A DNA stretch of 20,516 nt from SIG575 sp045632485 (lineage in GTDB: Bacteria; Bacillota; Clostridia; Oscillospirales; Acutalibacteraceae): positions 1 to 20,516 of the forward strand of contig JAZQWT010000043.1 of NCBI GenBank assembly GCA_045632485.1. The letters run 5' to 3'. Shown here in pieces: positions 7,305 through 13,985 of this stretch (position 1 is its first letter; every line of letters begins with the position of its first letter). The notes under the pieces are model-generated. The model was not told where the DNA came from. It made no database searches and saw only the letters and a program-made list of their open reading frames with translations. A program made the position numbers and the translations under genes.

Positions 7305-8199
7305 CGAAACATTAAAAATTGAATATTCCGCTGTTGCATTGGGAAACTTTGACGGACTTCATGCAGGTCACAGGTCGGTTCTCAATAAAGCGAAAAACTA
7401 TAGCCTTGATAATAATATCAGGGCTATTGCCCTTGTTTTTGATGTTCACCCCAAAACATATTTCGGTAAAAGAATCGGCCTTCTTATGACAGACGAAGAC
7501 AAAAAGAAATTCATCAGAGATATCGGCCTTGAAACGCAGACCGTTTCCTTTGATGAATTCAGAGATTTTTCTGCAGAAGAATTTGTGGAAAAGGTTCTTA
7601 AAAATAAACTTAATGCAAAAGCAGTTTTTTGCGGATTCAATTACCATTTCGGAAAAGGCGGAAAGGCTGACGCAAAAGACCTTGAGAGAATCTGCGGTAA
7701 GTACGGTATTGAGGTTTATGTAAATGAAGAAACGTTTGTGGACGATGAAAAAGTAAATTCAAGCCGACTTCGTGAACTCCTCAAATCAGGCGATGTTGAA
7801 AAGGCAAATAAACTGATGACGCAGAACTTTTCTTATTTCCTTGAAGTTGTTCACGGACAGAAAAGAGGCAGGTCAATGGGCTTCCCGACTGCCAATCAGT
7901 ATTTCCCACCTGACCTTGTAATTCCGAAATTTGGTGTATATGCTTCAACAACAGAAGTTGACGGTAAAGTTTATTACTCTTTCACTAACATCGGCTCTCG
8001 TCCTACTTTCCCTGAAAATGATGTGAGAAGTGAAACTCATATATTTGATTTTGACGGTGATTTATATGGCAAAGTGTTGCGTGTAAGTCTTCATAAATTT
8101 ATGCGTGAGGAAGTTAAGTTTTCTTCACCTGAAGAATTAGTTGAGCAACTTAAAAAAGATAAAAAAACCGCTGAAGAATATTTCAATGGCAATAAATAA
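7294..8199 (+). CDS. ribF: Bifunctional riboflavin kinase / FAD synthetase RibF
   Basis: The 301-residue cytoplasmic enzyme makes FMN from riboflavin and ATP, then FAD from FMN and ATP. The N-terminal FAD synthetase (nucleotidyltransferase) domain has GNFDGLHAGH (17-26), CGFNYHFGKGG (113-123) and SSRLRELLKSGD (156-167). The C-terminal riboflavin kinase domain has GRSMGFPTAN (192-201) and TNIGSRPTF (231-239). The start at 7294 overlaps truB by 11 bases; the ribosome binding site is weak and distant, so coupling to truB translation is likely. It is the last gene of the operon: its stop is part of the terminator stem at 8198-8231. Confidence 0.96.
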   Translation: MKNNETLKIEYSAVALGNFDGLHAGHRSVLNKAKNYSLDNNIRAIALVFDVHPKTYFGKRIGLLMTDEDKKKFIRDIGLETQTVSFDEFRDFSAEEFVEKVLKNKLNAKAVFCGFNYHFGKGGKADAKDLERICGKYGIEVYVNEETFVDDEKVNSSRLRELLKSGDVEKANKLMTQNFSYFLEVVHGQKRGRSMGFPTANQYFPPDLVIPKFGVYASTTEVDGKVYYSFTNIGSRPTFPENDVRSETHIFDFDGDLYGKVLRVSLHKFMREEVKFSSPEELVEQLKKDKKTAEEYFNGNK

Positions 8200-8231
8200 A
8201 CCCTTAGTATTTGCATAGATACTAAGGGTTT
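8198..8231. terminator. Bidirectional intrinsic terminator between ribF and the SGNH hydrolase gene
   Basis: A perfect 13-bp stem, AAACCCTTAGTAT (8198-8210) with ATACTAAGGGTTT (8219-8231), closes the 8-base loop TTGCATAG. TTTTGTTATTT follows on the plus strand and TTTATTTATT on the minus strand. The two flanking genes converge here, only 38 bases apart. Confidence 0.92.
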
Positions 8232-8237
8232 TGTTAT

Positions 8238-9236
8238 TTAACGTATTTCGAGGATTTTTCGTAATGTGGGCTCGATTATATTTGCCATTCTTAAAAATCC
8301 TAAACTGTTGGGATGAACTGCATCAATAGTACAGAGATAACGCTCTTCCGGACCATAAAACTCTTCACCGTCAATAAAGTAAACATTTCTGTCACCGTTT
8401 TCTACAGCATTTAAGTATGTTTGCTTTATAACAGACGCACGTTCATCGTTCACTTCGTCATAAACTTCTTTCGGCATTGTCATAATCACAATGGGGAGAT
8501 AGGGATGTTCTTCTCGGATTCTTTTGAAAAACGGCTCATGAGTTTTTCTTAAATGCTCTGCGTCAGGTGCGTTATGGTCATAGTCGAATACAAAGATGCT
8601 CATATCAATTGTATTGATGAAATCAGCCATAGGAAGTTCGCCTTTTGCATTTCCTGAGAAACCGAGGCAGATAAAGTCAGCATCAAGTCTGTTTGAAAGA
8701 ATGGATGTATAGGAGTTTTTTACATTACTGCAACACCCGCCTTCTGTAATTGAAGAGCCGTAAAAAACGATAGGTTTATATTTATATTCCGTAGGCGGTT
8801 TGATTGAAGCCCCATCTTCAATTTCGACCTGAATGTCTTCAATTATTTCATTTCGTGCAAGGAAGACAGTGATATCTTCCATTTCTTTTTTCTTTGTAAA
8901 AGTTCCTTCAAATTCATAAGTCTGGATATTATAGCCTGTAACAAGACCTAAAAATTCAAGGTTGGGGCGAGTCCCCACAAGCACATCAAAGGACTGACAG
9001 CTAAAAACAGACATACCTGCATCAGGTCCTAATGTTCTGAATTTAGCCTTAATTGTGATTTTTTCAGAATCTGTCCTGAAACAGAGCCTTGCACCGGGAC
9101 ATCTTTTTCCGAAGAAGTCAAGTGTAGGCACTTTCTCTATAACTTCATCAGGGAGTCTTTCCAGTTTTCCGTTTTCTTCAAAAAGGGGAAGTCCGAAAAT
9201 TTTCAAAGGATAATCTTTATAACTGAATGTTTTCAT
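8238..9236 (-). CDS. SGNH/GDSL-family hydrolase with N-terminal beta-sandwich domain
   Basis: The 332-residue cytoplasmic protein (no signal peptide) has an N-terminal domain of about 150 residues rich in beta strands (CPGARLCFRTDSEKITIKA), then an SGNH esterase domain. The domain starts VFYGSSITEGG (nucleophile S162 in block I); GFSGNAKGEL (around 195-204) supplies the block II Gly and block III Asn, and DAVHPN supplies D305 and H308. This two-domain layout is the one I associate with the GDSL-like acylhydrolases that act on acetylated sugars or glycans, but the substrate is not visible. ATG 9236 has AGGTGA five bases upstream; a GTG three codons earlier overlaps that ribosome binding site. 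It has its own promoter (9266-9294) and converges on ribF. Confidence 0.85.
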   Translation of the reverse strand: MKTFSYKDYPLKIFGLPLFEENGKLERLPDEVIEKVPTLDFFGKRCPGARLCFRTDSEKITIKAKFRTLGPDAGMSVFSCQSFDVLVGTRPNLEFLGLVTGYNIQTYEFEGTFTKKKEMEDITVFLARNEIIEDIQVEIEDGASIKPPTEYKYKPIVFYGSSITEGGCCSNVKNSYTSILSNRLDADFICLGFSGNAKGELPMADFINTIDMSIFVFDYDHNAPDAEHLRKTHEPFFKRIREEHPYLPIVIMTMPKEVYDEVNDERASVIKQTYLNAVENGDRNVYFIDGEEFYGPEERYLCTIDAVHPNSLGFLRMANIIEPTLRKILEIR

Positions 9237-9265
9237 ATTTATCACCTCTGACAGATACTGGAAAT

Positions 9266-9294
9266 ATTATATCAGTAAAACTAAAAAAACACAA
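9266..9294 (-). promoter_or_regulatory. Sigma-A promoter of the SGNH hydrolase gene
   Basis: On the minus strand TTGTGT (9294-9289), 17 bases, then the consensus -10 TATAAT (9271-9266). It lies about 30 bases before the ATG at 9236 and just past the gap terminator, so this gene is likely transcribed separately from gap. Confidence 0.75.
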
Positions 9295-9304
9295 GACAAA
9301 AGAA

Positions 9305-9332
9305 AACCCCTGAAACCTTAGTTTCAGGGGTT
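9305..9332 (-). terminator. Intrinsic terminator of gap
   Basis: AACCCCTGAAAC (9305-9316) and GTTTCAGGGGTT (9321-9332) form a 12-bp perfect stem with the tetraloop CTTA. On the minus strand it is followed by TTTTCTTTTGTC. It starts about 20 bases after the gap stop codon. Confidence 0.9.
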
Positions 9333-9352
9333 AAAAACTTTTTTAAGATAAA

Positions 9353-10390
9353 TTATGCAAGTTCAGCGAAGTATTTGATTGTTCTAACCATCTGGCTTGT
9401 GTATGAGTTTTCGTTGTCATACCATGAAACAACCTGTACCTGGAATGTATCATCGTCGATTTTAGCAACCATTGTCTGTGTTGCATCGAAGAGTGAACCA
9501 TAACGCATACCGATAACGTCTGAAGATACGATGGGTTCTTCGTTGTAACCGAATGAATCGTTAGCAGCAGCTTTCATAGCAGCGTTGATGCCTTCAACTG
9601 TGATGTCGCTACCTTTAACAACAGCAACAAGGATTGTTGTTGAACCTGTGGGTGTGGGAACTCTCTGTGCAGAACCGATGAGTTTGCCGTTGAGTTCGGG
9701 AATAACAAGGCCGATAGCTTTAGCAGCACCTGTTGAGTTGGGAACGATGTTAGCAGCACCTGCACGTGCACGGCGGAAGTCACCTTTTCTGTGAGGACCG
9801 TCAAGGATCATCTGATCGCCTGTGTAAGCGTGAACTGTTGTCATGATACCGCTCTGGATAGCTGCATAGTCGTTAAGAGCTTTAGCCATGGGAGCAAGGC
9901 AGTTTGTTGTGCAAGAAGCAGCAGAGATGATCTGGTCTTCTGCAGTAAGGATGCCTTCGTTTACGCTGTAAACAACTGTTTTTGTTTCTTTATCAGCGGG
10001 AGCTGAAATAACAACTTTCTTTGCACCAGCGTTGATGTGAGCCATTGATTTTTCTTTTGTGCAGTAGAAACCTGTGCATTCAAGAACAACGTCTACACCG
10101 ATTTCGCCCCAAGGAAGGTTGTTAGCGTCTGCTTCTTTGTAGATTGTGAGTGTTTTGCCGTCAACAGTGATTGTACCAGCTTCATCATCAGCAACAACTG
10201 TGTGAGCGTTTTCACCGATAGCGCCGCAGTAACCACCCTGAGCTGTGTCGTACTTGAGAAGAGTAGCGAGCATTGAGGGTTTTGTAAGGTCGTTGATAGC
10301 AACAACTTCGTAACCTTCTGCGCCGAACATCTGACGGAATGCGAGACGGCCGATTCTGCCGAATCCGTTAATAGCAACTTTAACTGACAT
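9353..10390 (-). CDS. gap: Glyceraldehyde-3-phosphate dehydrogenase (type I)
   Basis: The 345-residue glycolytic enzyme oxidises and phosphorylates glyceraldehyde 3-phosphate to 1,3-bisphosphoglycerate with NAD+. The Rossmann domain has INGFGRIGR (7-15) and INDL, with an Asp at about 34 that suggests NAD+ preference. The active site is SCTTNCLAP with catalytic C160, and TTVHAYTGDQ with H187. The C-terminal region holds the typical SWYDNENSYTSQMV segment. ATG 10390 is chosen over an in-frame TTG five codons earlier because GGAGG sits eight bases before the ATG and overlaps the upstream codon. It has its own promoter (10436-10464) and terminator, so it is a single-gene transcript; no pgk or tpi follows. 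The inverted repeat at 10484-10513 may be an operator. Confidence 0.97.
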   Translation of the reverse strand: MSVKVAINGFGRIGRLAFRQMFGAEGYEVVAINDLTKPSMLATLLKYDTAQGGYCGAIGENAHTVVADDEAGTITVDGKTLTIYKEADANNLPWGEIGVDVVLECTGFYCTKEKSMAHINAGAKKVVISAPADKETKTVVYSVNEGILTAEDQIISAASCTTNCLAPMAKALNDYAAIQSGIMTTVHAYTGDQMILDGPHRKGDFRRARAGAANIVPNSTGAAKAIGLVIPELNGKLIGSAQRVPTPTGSTTILVAVVKGSDITVEGINAAMKAAANDSFGYNEEPIVSSDVIGMRYGSLFDATQTMVAKIDDDTFQVQVVSWYDNENSYTSQMVRTIKYFAELA

Positions 10391-10435
10391 TTTGATTACC
10401 TCCAAAAAAGTAATAATTTATTTTTTTACTCTCTT

Positions 10436-10464
10436 ATTTTAGCCCTTTTTTTTCAAATATGCAA
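10436..10464 (-). promoter_or_regulatory. Sigma-A promoter of gap
   Basis: On the minus strand TTGCAT (10464-10459), 17 bases, TAAAAT (10441-10436). This gives a leader of about 40 bases that is A-rich up to the GGAGG ribosome binding site. Confidence 0.7.
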
Positions 10465-10483
10465 CTGTTTTGTTATATTTTTA

Positions 10484-10513
10484 ACTAATTTTGTTAGAGT
10501 GTACAAAATTAGT
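10484..10513. repeat. Inverted repeat upstream of the gap promoter
   Basis: ACTAATTTTGT (10484-10494) and ACAAAATTAGT (10503-10513) are perfect 11-base arms around the 8-base spacer TAGAGTGT. The repeat lies between the lexA stop and the gap -35, about 20 bases from the latter. No T-run follows on the minus strand, so it is more plausibly an operator than the lexA terminator. The protein that might bind it is unknown. Confidence 0.6.
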
Positions 10514-10556
10514 AAATTTTGCATTGAATGATAGGTAAATCTGCCATTTAACCGTA

Positions 10557-11147
10557 TCAATAATAGCGCATAAGAGCCACCACTTTGCCGAGAATTACCA
10601 CTTCTGTACAGAGAATTGGTTCGAAAGCGTCATTTTCAGGCTGAAGTCTGAAGTGGTCTTTTTCCTTGAAAAACCTTTTCACTGTTGCTTCATCTTCAAT
10701 CATGGCAACAACAATTTCCCCGTCACGGGCAGCAGGAGTTCTTTCAACGAAAATGATGTCTCCGTCAAGAATACCTGCGTTTATCATACTTTCACCTTTA
10801 ACGTGAAGTGCAAACAGAGGTTTATCTTTAGAAACGTAGCCTGAATATGGAACATAGCTTTCAATCTGTTCAACTGCAAGAATGGGCATACCTGCAGTAA
10901 CGGTACCTAAGAGAGGCACGTGAGTTACGTTTTCAGCCTGACCGCAGATACGGATTGAACGTTTAAGCAAAGGGTCACGTTCTATGTAACCGCATTCTTC
11001 AAGTGCATCAAGATTTGTCTGGACTGATGAAGTAGATTTAAGTCCCACAGCTGCGCAGATTTCCCTTACAGAGGGAGGCACACCTTGCTGTGAACGTTCA
11101 ACAAGAAATTCATAAATCTTTTTCTGTGTTGAATTTATCGGCTTCAT
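10557..11147 (-). CDS. lexA: SOS repressor LexA
   Basis: The 196-residue protein has the LexA winged helix in front (SVREICAAVGLKSTSSVQTNLDALEECGYI, about 26-55) and an S24 autoprotease domain behind. The self-cleavage site is TAGMP (A85-G86), the nucleophile is S120 in KGESM, and the general base is K157 in EATVKRFF. LexA dimers repress DNA-damage genes until RecA filaments trigger cleavage. ATG 11147 follows AAAGGA by seven bases and fits the family N-terminus MKPINSTQKKIYEFL; codons upstream in the same frame run through the promoter. The promoter (11187-11215) is overlapped by a LexA-box-like palindrome (11213-11226), which points to autoregulation. No sulA-like or other companion SOS gene is adjacent. 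Confidence 0.96.
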   Translation of the reverse strand: MKPINSTQKKIYEFLVERSQQGVPPSVREICAAVGLKSTSSVQTNLDALEECGYIERDPLLKRSIRICGQAENVTHVPLLGTVTAGMPILAVEQIESYVPYSGYVSKDKPLFALHVKGESMINAGILDGDIIFVERTPAARDGEIVVAMIEDEATVKRFFKEKDHFRLQPENDAFEPILCTEVVILGKVVALMRYY

Positions 11148-11186
11148 ACTATCATCCTTTCTTAAAAAATAATTATTTACGGTGAT

Positions 11187-11215
11187 AGTATAACACATAA
11201 AAAAGAAAAAAGCAA
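11187..11215 (-). promoter_or_regulatory. Sigma-A promoter of lexA
   Basis: On the minus strand TTGCTT (11215-11210), 17 bases, TATACT (11192-11187). The last bases of the LexA-like box fall in the -35 hexamer. Confidence 0.7.
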
Positions 11216-11226
11216 ACATTTGTTTG
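11213..11226. promoter_or_regulatory. Candidate LexA (SOS) box
   Basis: CAAACATTTGTTTG is a dyad with 6-base arms. Against the Gram-positive SOS consensus CGAACRNRYGTTYG it agrees at 12 of 14 positions; the mismatches are G to A at position 2 and the central purine at position 8. It overlaps the lexA -35, as expected for autorepression. It also lies about 35 bases upstream of the sigma-F-like -35 of the divergent gene. Confidence 0.6.
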
Positions 11227-11233
11227 GGAAAAA

Positions 11234-11247
11234 TGAAAAATTTTTCA
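11234..11247. repeat. 14-bp perfect palindrome in the lexA/spoIIQ-like intergenic region
   Basis: TGAAAAATTTTTCA reads the same on both strands. It lies between the LexA-like box and the sigma-F-like promoter of the divergent gene. It may be a regulator site or a chance effect of AT-richness. Confidence 0.4.
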
Positions 11248-11260
11248 AAAAATTCTCATT

Positions 11261-11290
11261 GTATAAAGTTGGTGTGATTTGTTCACAATA
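11261..11290 (+). promoter_or_regulatory. Candidate sigma-F-type forespore promoter of the SpoIIQ-like gene
   Basis: GTATA (11261-11265), 15 bases, then GTTCACAATA (11281-11290). The B. subtilis sigma-F pattern, recalled as GYWTA-N15-GGNRANANTW, is met at every strongly conserved position; only the second G and the R differ. Transcription would begin near 11297, about 28 bases before the ATG. No convincing sigma-A promoter was seen in the same interval. B. subtilis spoIIQ is known to be sigma-F dependent. Confidence 0.5.
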
Positions 11291-11324
11291 TTTCTGAGTT
11301 AATTTATCAAAGGAGATGCATACA

Positions 11325-12005
11325 ATGAGTGTAGACAAACAAACAAAAGACCAGATAAAAAAATACTTTTCATCAAAGAAATTTATAGTGGCTGCAATAG
11401 TGTTTCTGCTGGCAGTGGGAACAGGTGTGGGCACCTTTATGAGTGTGAAAAGGGAATTGAATGAGCAGCTTTCTTCAATTGCCGAAACCCACACATATGA
11501 GCGTGAAAGCAAAACGGAAGAAGCGGCAAACGAAATAACAGGTGAAACAGAAATAAGGACAGACCTATATACAGAAAATATAACAGTTGCCCCTCCAAAT
11601 GAATATGTGTGGCCGGCAGGAGATAAAATCATAAAAGATTTCAGTGATTCGGTTGCAGTCAAATCAAAAACAATGAATGATTGGCGTGTTCATAACGGCG
11701 TTGATTTCAGTGTTGAAAAAGGCGGTAATGTACACGCAATTCAGTCAGGCGCAGTGCTGGCTATTTATAACAGCAGTCTTTGGGGGACGATTGTGGAAAT
11801 TGACCATGGTGCAGGCATTACTGCAAGGTATTGCGGACTTGCAGAAGATTGCAGAGTGACAGCAAACGATGTTGTGGAAAAAGGTCAGGTTATAGGTGTT
11901 GTAGACGAAATGCCTGTTGAATCAGCTGATGGTTATCACCTTCATCTTGAAATCCTTAAAGAAGGTGTGATATGTGACCCCTTTGAATTCTTTGTGAAAA
12001 ATTAA
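11325..12005 (+). CDS. Membrane-anchored M23/LytM peptidase, SpoIIQ-like
   Basis: The 226-residue protein has a short basic cytoplasmic N-terminus, one membrane helix (about 20-40, IVAAIVFLLAVGTGVGTF), an acidic/Thr-rich linker (about 41-94) and a C-terminal LytM/M23 domain. The zinc ligands are complete: H123 and D127 in DWRVHNGVDF, H205 and H207 in YHLHLEI. The phrases TMNDWRVHNGVDF and LWGTIVEIDHGAGITARY resemble SpoIIQ, the forespore protein that pairs with mother-cell SpoIIIAH during engulfment. The size is close to C. difficile SpoIIQ, which keeps the zinc site, whereas the B. subtilis protein is degenerate. ATG 11325 has AAGGAG (11310-11315) nine bases upstream; an ATG at 11316 touches that site. 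It could instead be a generic cell-wall endopeptidase. The sigma-F-like promoter supports SpoIIQ. Confidence 0.85.
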   Translation: MSVDKQTKDQIKKYFSSKKFIVAAIVFLLAVGTGVGTFMSVKRELNEQLSSIAETHTYERESKTEEAANEITGETEIRTDLYTENITVAPPNEYVWPAGDKIIKDFSDSVAVKSKTMNDWRVHNGVDFSVEKGGNVHAIQSGAVLAIYNSSLWGTIVEIDHGAGITARYCGLAEDCRVTANDVVEKGQVIGVVDEMPVESADGYHLHLEILKEGVICDPFEFFVKN

Positions 12006-12065
12006 AATAATCAACAGAATATCGTTACTTCAAGATAATAATATAGTAAGTAGTCAGACACTACA

Positions 12066-12104
12066 GTTAACAATAGTGTTATATGAATGTCACTGTATTG
12101 TAAC
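12066..12104 (+). repeat. Imperfect dyad between the SpoIIQ-like and pseudokinase genes
   Basis: GTTA-CAATA-GTG (12066-12078, one bulged A) can pair with CAC-TATTG-TAAC (12091-12104, two bulged bases) around a 12-base loop: 12 pairs in all. It lies about 60 bases after the M23 stop and just before the -35 of the next gene. No T-run follows. It may be a weak terminator or an operator. The rest of this 194-base gap holds the promoter at 12115-12143 and nothing else I recognise. Confidence 0.3.
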
Positions 12105-12114
12105 CGGCATATGC

Positions 12115-12143
12115 TTGACACGGATATTTATTTTTGGTAAAAT
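12115..12143 (+). promoter_or_regulatory. Sigma-A promoter of the pseudokinase gene
   Basis: Consensus -35 TTGACA (12115-12120), 17 bases, then TAAAAT (12138-12143). The transcript would begin near 12150, leaving a leader of about 50 bases. This suggests vegetative expression independent of the SpoIIQ-like gene. Confidence 0.82.
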
Positions 12144-12199
12144 TAAATGAAATATATAATGTTGAGTTATAGTGAATATCTTTGTAAAAGGTGATGTTT

Positions 12200-13981
12200 A
12201 TGATTAACACAGATGAATTATGTATGAGTTGTATGAAGGAGATAGGGAATGAAAAAGTATGTCCCTATTGTGGCTTTCACGCAGATTCTCCCCAGATTGC
12301 CCCGTATCTTCCCATACGCGGTACAATCGCAAACAGATACCTTGTAGGGAAACTTGTTGACTACAACGGCGACGGCGCATCTTATATGGGATGGGATCTG
12401 AGTGCGAAAATTCCTGTGGTTATCCGCGAATTTATGCCCGATGCCATAGCTGAAAGAACTGTTGACAGATTTACTGTTGTTCCCAGACCGGGGAAAGAAG
12501 CAGTTTATAATGATTGTTTGCAGAGTTTTACCGAAATGTGGAGAAAACTTATGCGCCTGACAGGACTTTCTGCATTGGTGGAAGTTTTTGCAATTATTGA
12601 AGAAAATAACACTGCTTATGCAATAGAAGAATATGTGGACGGTATCACTCTTCGTGAATATCTTCTCAGAACACCCACAGGTTATATCTCTTGGGAAAAG
12701 GCAAGACCATTGTTTATGCCTGTGCTGTCAACTCTCGGTAATCTGCATACGTCAGGAATTATTCACCGCGGAATTTCTCCCACAACTCTGATGATTGCCC
12801 GTGACGGAAAACTCCGAATCACAGGTTTCAGCATCAACAGAGTCAGAAGTGCAAAGAGTGAGCTTAATTCTCAGCTTTTTGCAGGCTATGCAGCTATAGA
12901 ACAGTACGGATTTGACGGAAAGCAAGGACCCTGGACTGATATCTATGCTTTTGCAGCAGTGCTTTACAGAGCTTTAATAGGCAGTGACCCGATTGATGCC
13001 ACATTGCGTGCCACCAATGACAGACTGATGATTCCCGGCAGATTTGCAGAGCAGCTTCCTGCTTATGTTATAAATGGTCTTATAAATGCACTTCAGATTT
13101 ACCCTGAAGAAAGAACAAGAAACGTTGAGCAGTGCAGAGCAGAACTTTCTGCAGCACCCAGTGCAACAGTTCAGTGGGACGATAATCCTACACAGATTAT
13201 GCAGAGAGAATCAAGCAAAGCACCCAGAGATTTTCTTGAAGGCGGAAATGTTGATTCATATTCGGATAAGAAAACCAAAAACACCGGTTCAGGAAAAAAG
13301 ACAGGCATTATTGTTGCAATTTGTGTAGCACTTGTTATAATTGCAGGTATTATTGCTGCTGTACTTGTATCAGGCGGCTCGGGTATATCGCCTGAAGAAA
13401 CAACAGATGATGCTGTTTATACAGAAGATGATGAAGGTTACATTGAAATCCAGGATATGACAGGTTGGCTCTATGAGGATAGAAGAGCACAGCTTGGTGC
13501 AGTTCTTGATTTCAGACTCACATATGAATACAGTGATGAAATTGAAGAAGGAAGAATTATCAGCCACACACCTACAGCCGGCAGTAAGGTTAAAAGAGGC
13601 ACTCAGATAGATGTTGTGGTAAGTAAAGGTCCGAAATCAATTAAGTTAATTAATGTAATCGGTCTTCAGTATGAAGAGGCGAAGAAAAAACTTGAAGAAA
13701 TCGGATTCACTGTTGTGAAAGCAAGTAAACCTGTGGACAATGACGGTTCTCATGCACCTGATACTGTCTACAGAATGAGTCCCAGTAATATTGATGGTGA
13801 ATATGAAAAAGGTGCAGAGGTAATGCTTGAAGTATGGGGCGAATTTGTTGCATCTACGGAACCACCGTCAACAGAATATCCCAATGGAGATAATCCCAAC
13901 GGAGATTATCCGTCAACAGATTTTCCTCAGACAGAAACAACAACGGATTGGTTTAATTCGCAGTTTGATTATTATCAATAA
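12200..13981 (+). CDS. Zinc-ribbon, kinase-fold, TM, 2xPASTA protein; predicted pseudokinase
   Basis: The 593-residue protein begins with a zinc ribbon (C8, C11, C21, C24). A Ser/Thr-kinase fold (about 46-315), a linker, a membrane helix (about 369-391), two PASTA repeats (about 415-477 and 482-547) and a Thr/Pro/Asn/Asp-rich tail follow. It resembles the Clostridia bacterial kinases with an N-terminal zinc ribbon (GYAAIEQYG, KQGPWTDIYAFAAVLYR are well kept), but the active site is gone. The Gly loop reads DYNGDG, beta-3 VAIKE is VVIRE (R76), the alpha-C Glu appears to be M113, HRD is HRG (189-191), the catalytic-loop Asn is T196, and DFG is GFS (209-211). It may be a peptidoglycan/muropeptide-sensing scaffold or regulator with a cytoplasmic pseudokinase head and PASTA repeats outside. 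ATG 12200 has AAAGGTGA five bases upstream. Confidence 0.88.
   Translation: MINTDELCMSCMKEIGNEKVCPYCGFHADSPQIAPYLPIRGTIANRYLVGKLVDYNGDGASYMGWDLSAKIPVVIREFMPDAIAERTVDRFTVVPRPGKEAVYNDCLQSFTEMWRKLMRLTGLSALVEVFAIIEENNTAYAIEEYVDGITLREYLLRTPTGYISWEKARPLFMPVLSTLGNLHTSGIIHRGISPTTLMIARDGKLRITGFSINRVRSAKSELNSQLFAGYAAIEQYGFDGKQGPWTDIYAFAAVLYRALIGSDPIDATLRATNDRLMIPGRFAEQLPAYVINGLINALQIYPEERTRNVEQCRAELSAAPSATVQWDDNPTQIMQRESSKAPRDFLEGGNVDSYSDKKTKNTGSGKKTGIIVAICVALVIIAGIIAAVLVSGGSGISPEETTDDAVYTEDDEGYIEIQDMTGWLYEDRRAQLGAVLDFRLTYEYSDEIEEGRIISHTPTAGSKVKRGTQIDVVVSKGPKSIKLINVIGLQYEEAKKKLEEIGFTVVKASKPVDNDGSHAPDTVYRMSPSNIDGEYEKGAEVMLEVWGEFVASTEPPSTEYPNGDNPNGDYPSTDFPQTETTTDWFNSQFDYYQ
13865..13920 (+). repeat. Short tandem repeats in the pseudokinase C-terminal tail
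   Basis: Two 15-base units, TCCCAATGGAGATAA (13879-13893) and TCCCAACGGAGATTA (13894-13908), encode consecutive PNGD units. They are flanked by two exact copies of CCGTCAACAGA (13865-13875 and 13910-13920). The array keeps the reading frame and makes the extracellular tail Pro/Asn/Asp/Thr-rich; it could vary in copy number between strains. Confidence 0.7.
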
Positions 13982-13985
13982 ATGA

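Noticed and set aside
9305..9332. Terminator for the SGNH hydrolase gene
   Set aside because: It lies upstream of that gene; on the minus strand its T-run follows the gap coding sequence, so it belongs to gap.
10491..10506. Rex-type redox operator before gap
   Set aside because: TTGTTA is present but the second half site and the spacing do not fit the 18-bp TTGTTAA-N4-TTAACAA pattern; the better description is the 11-bp inverted repeat.
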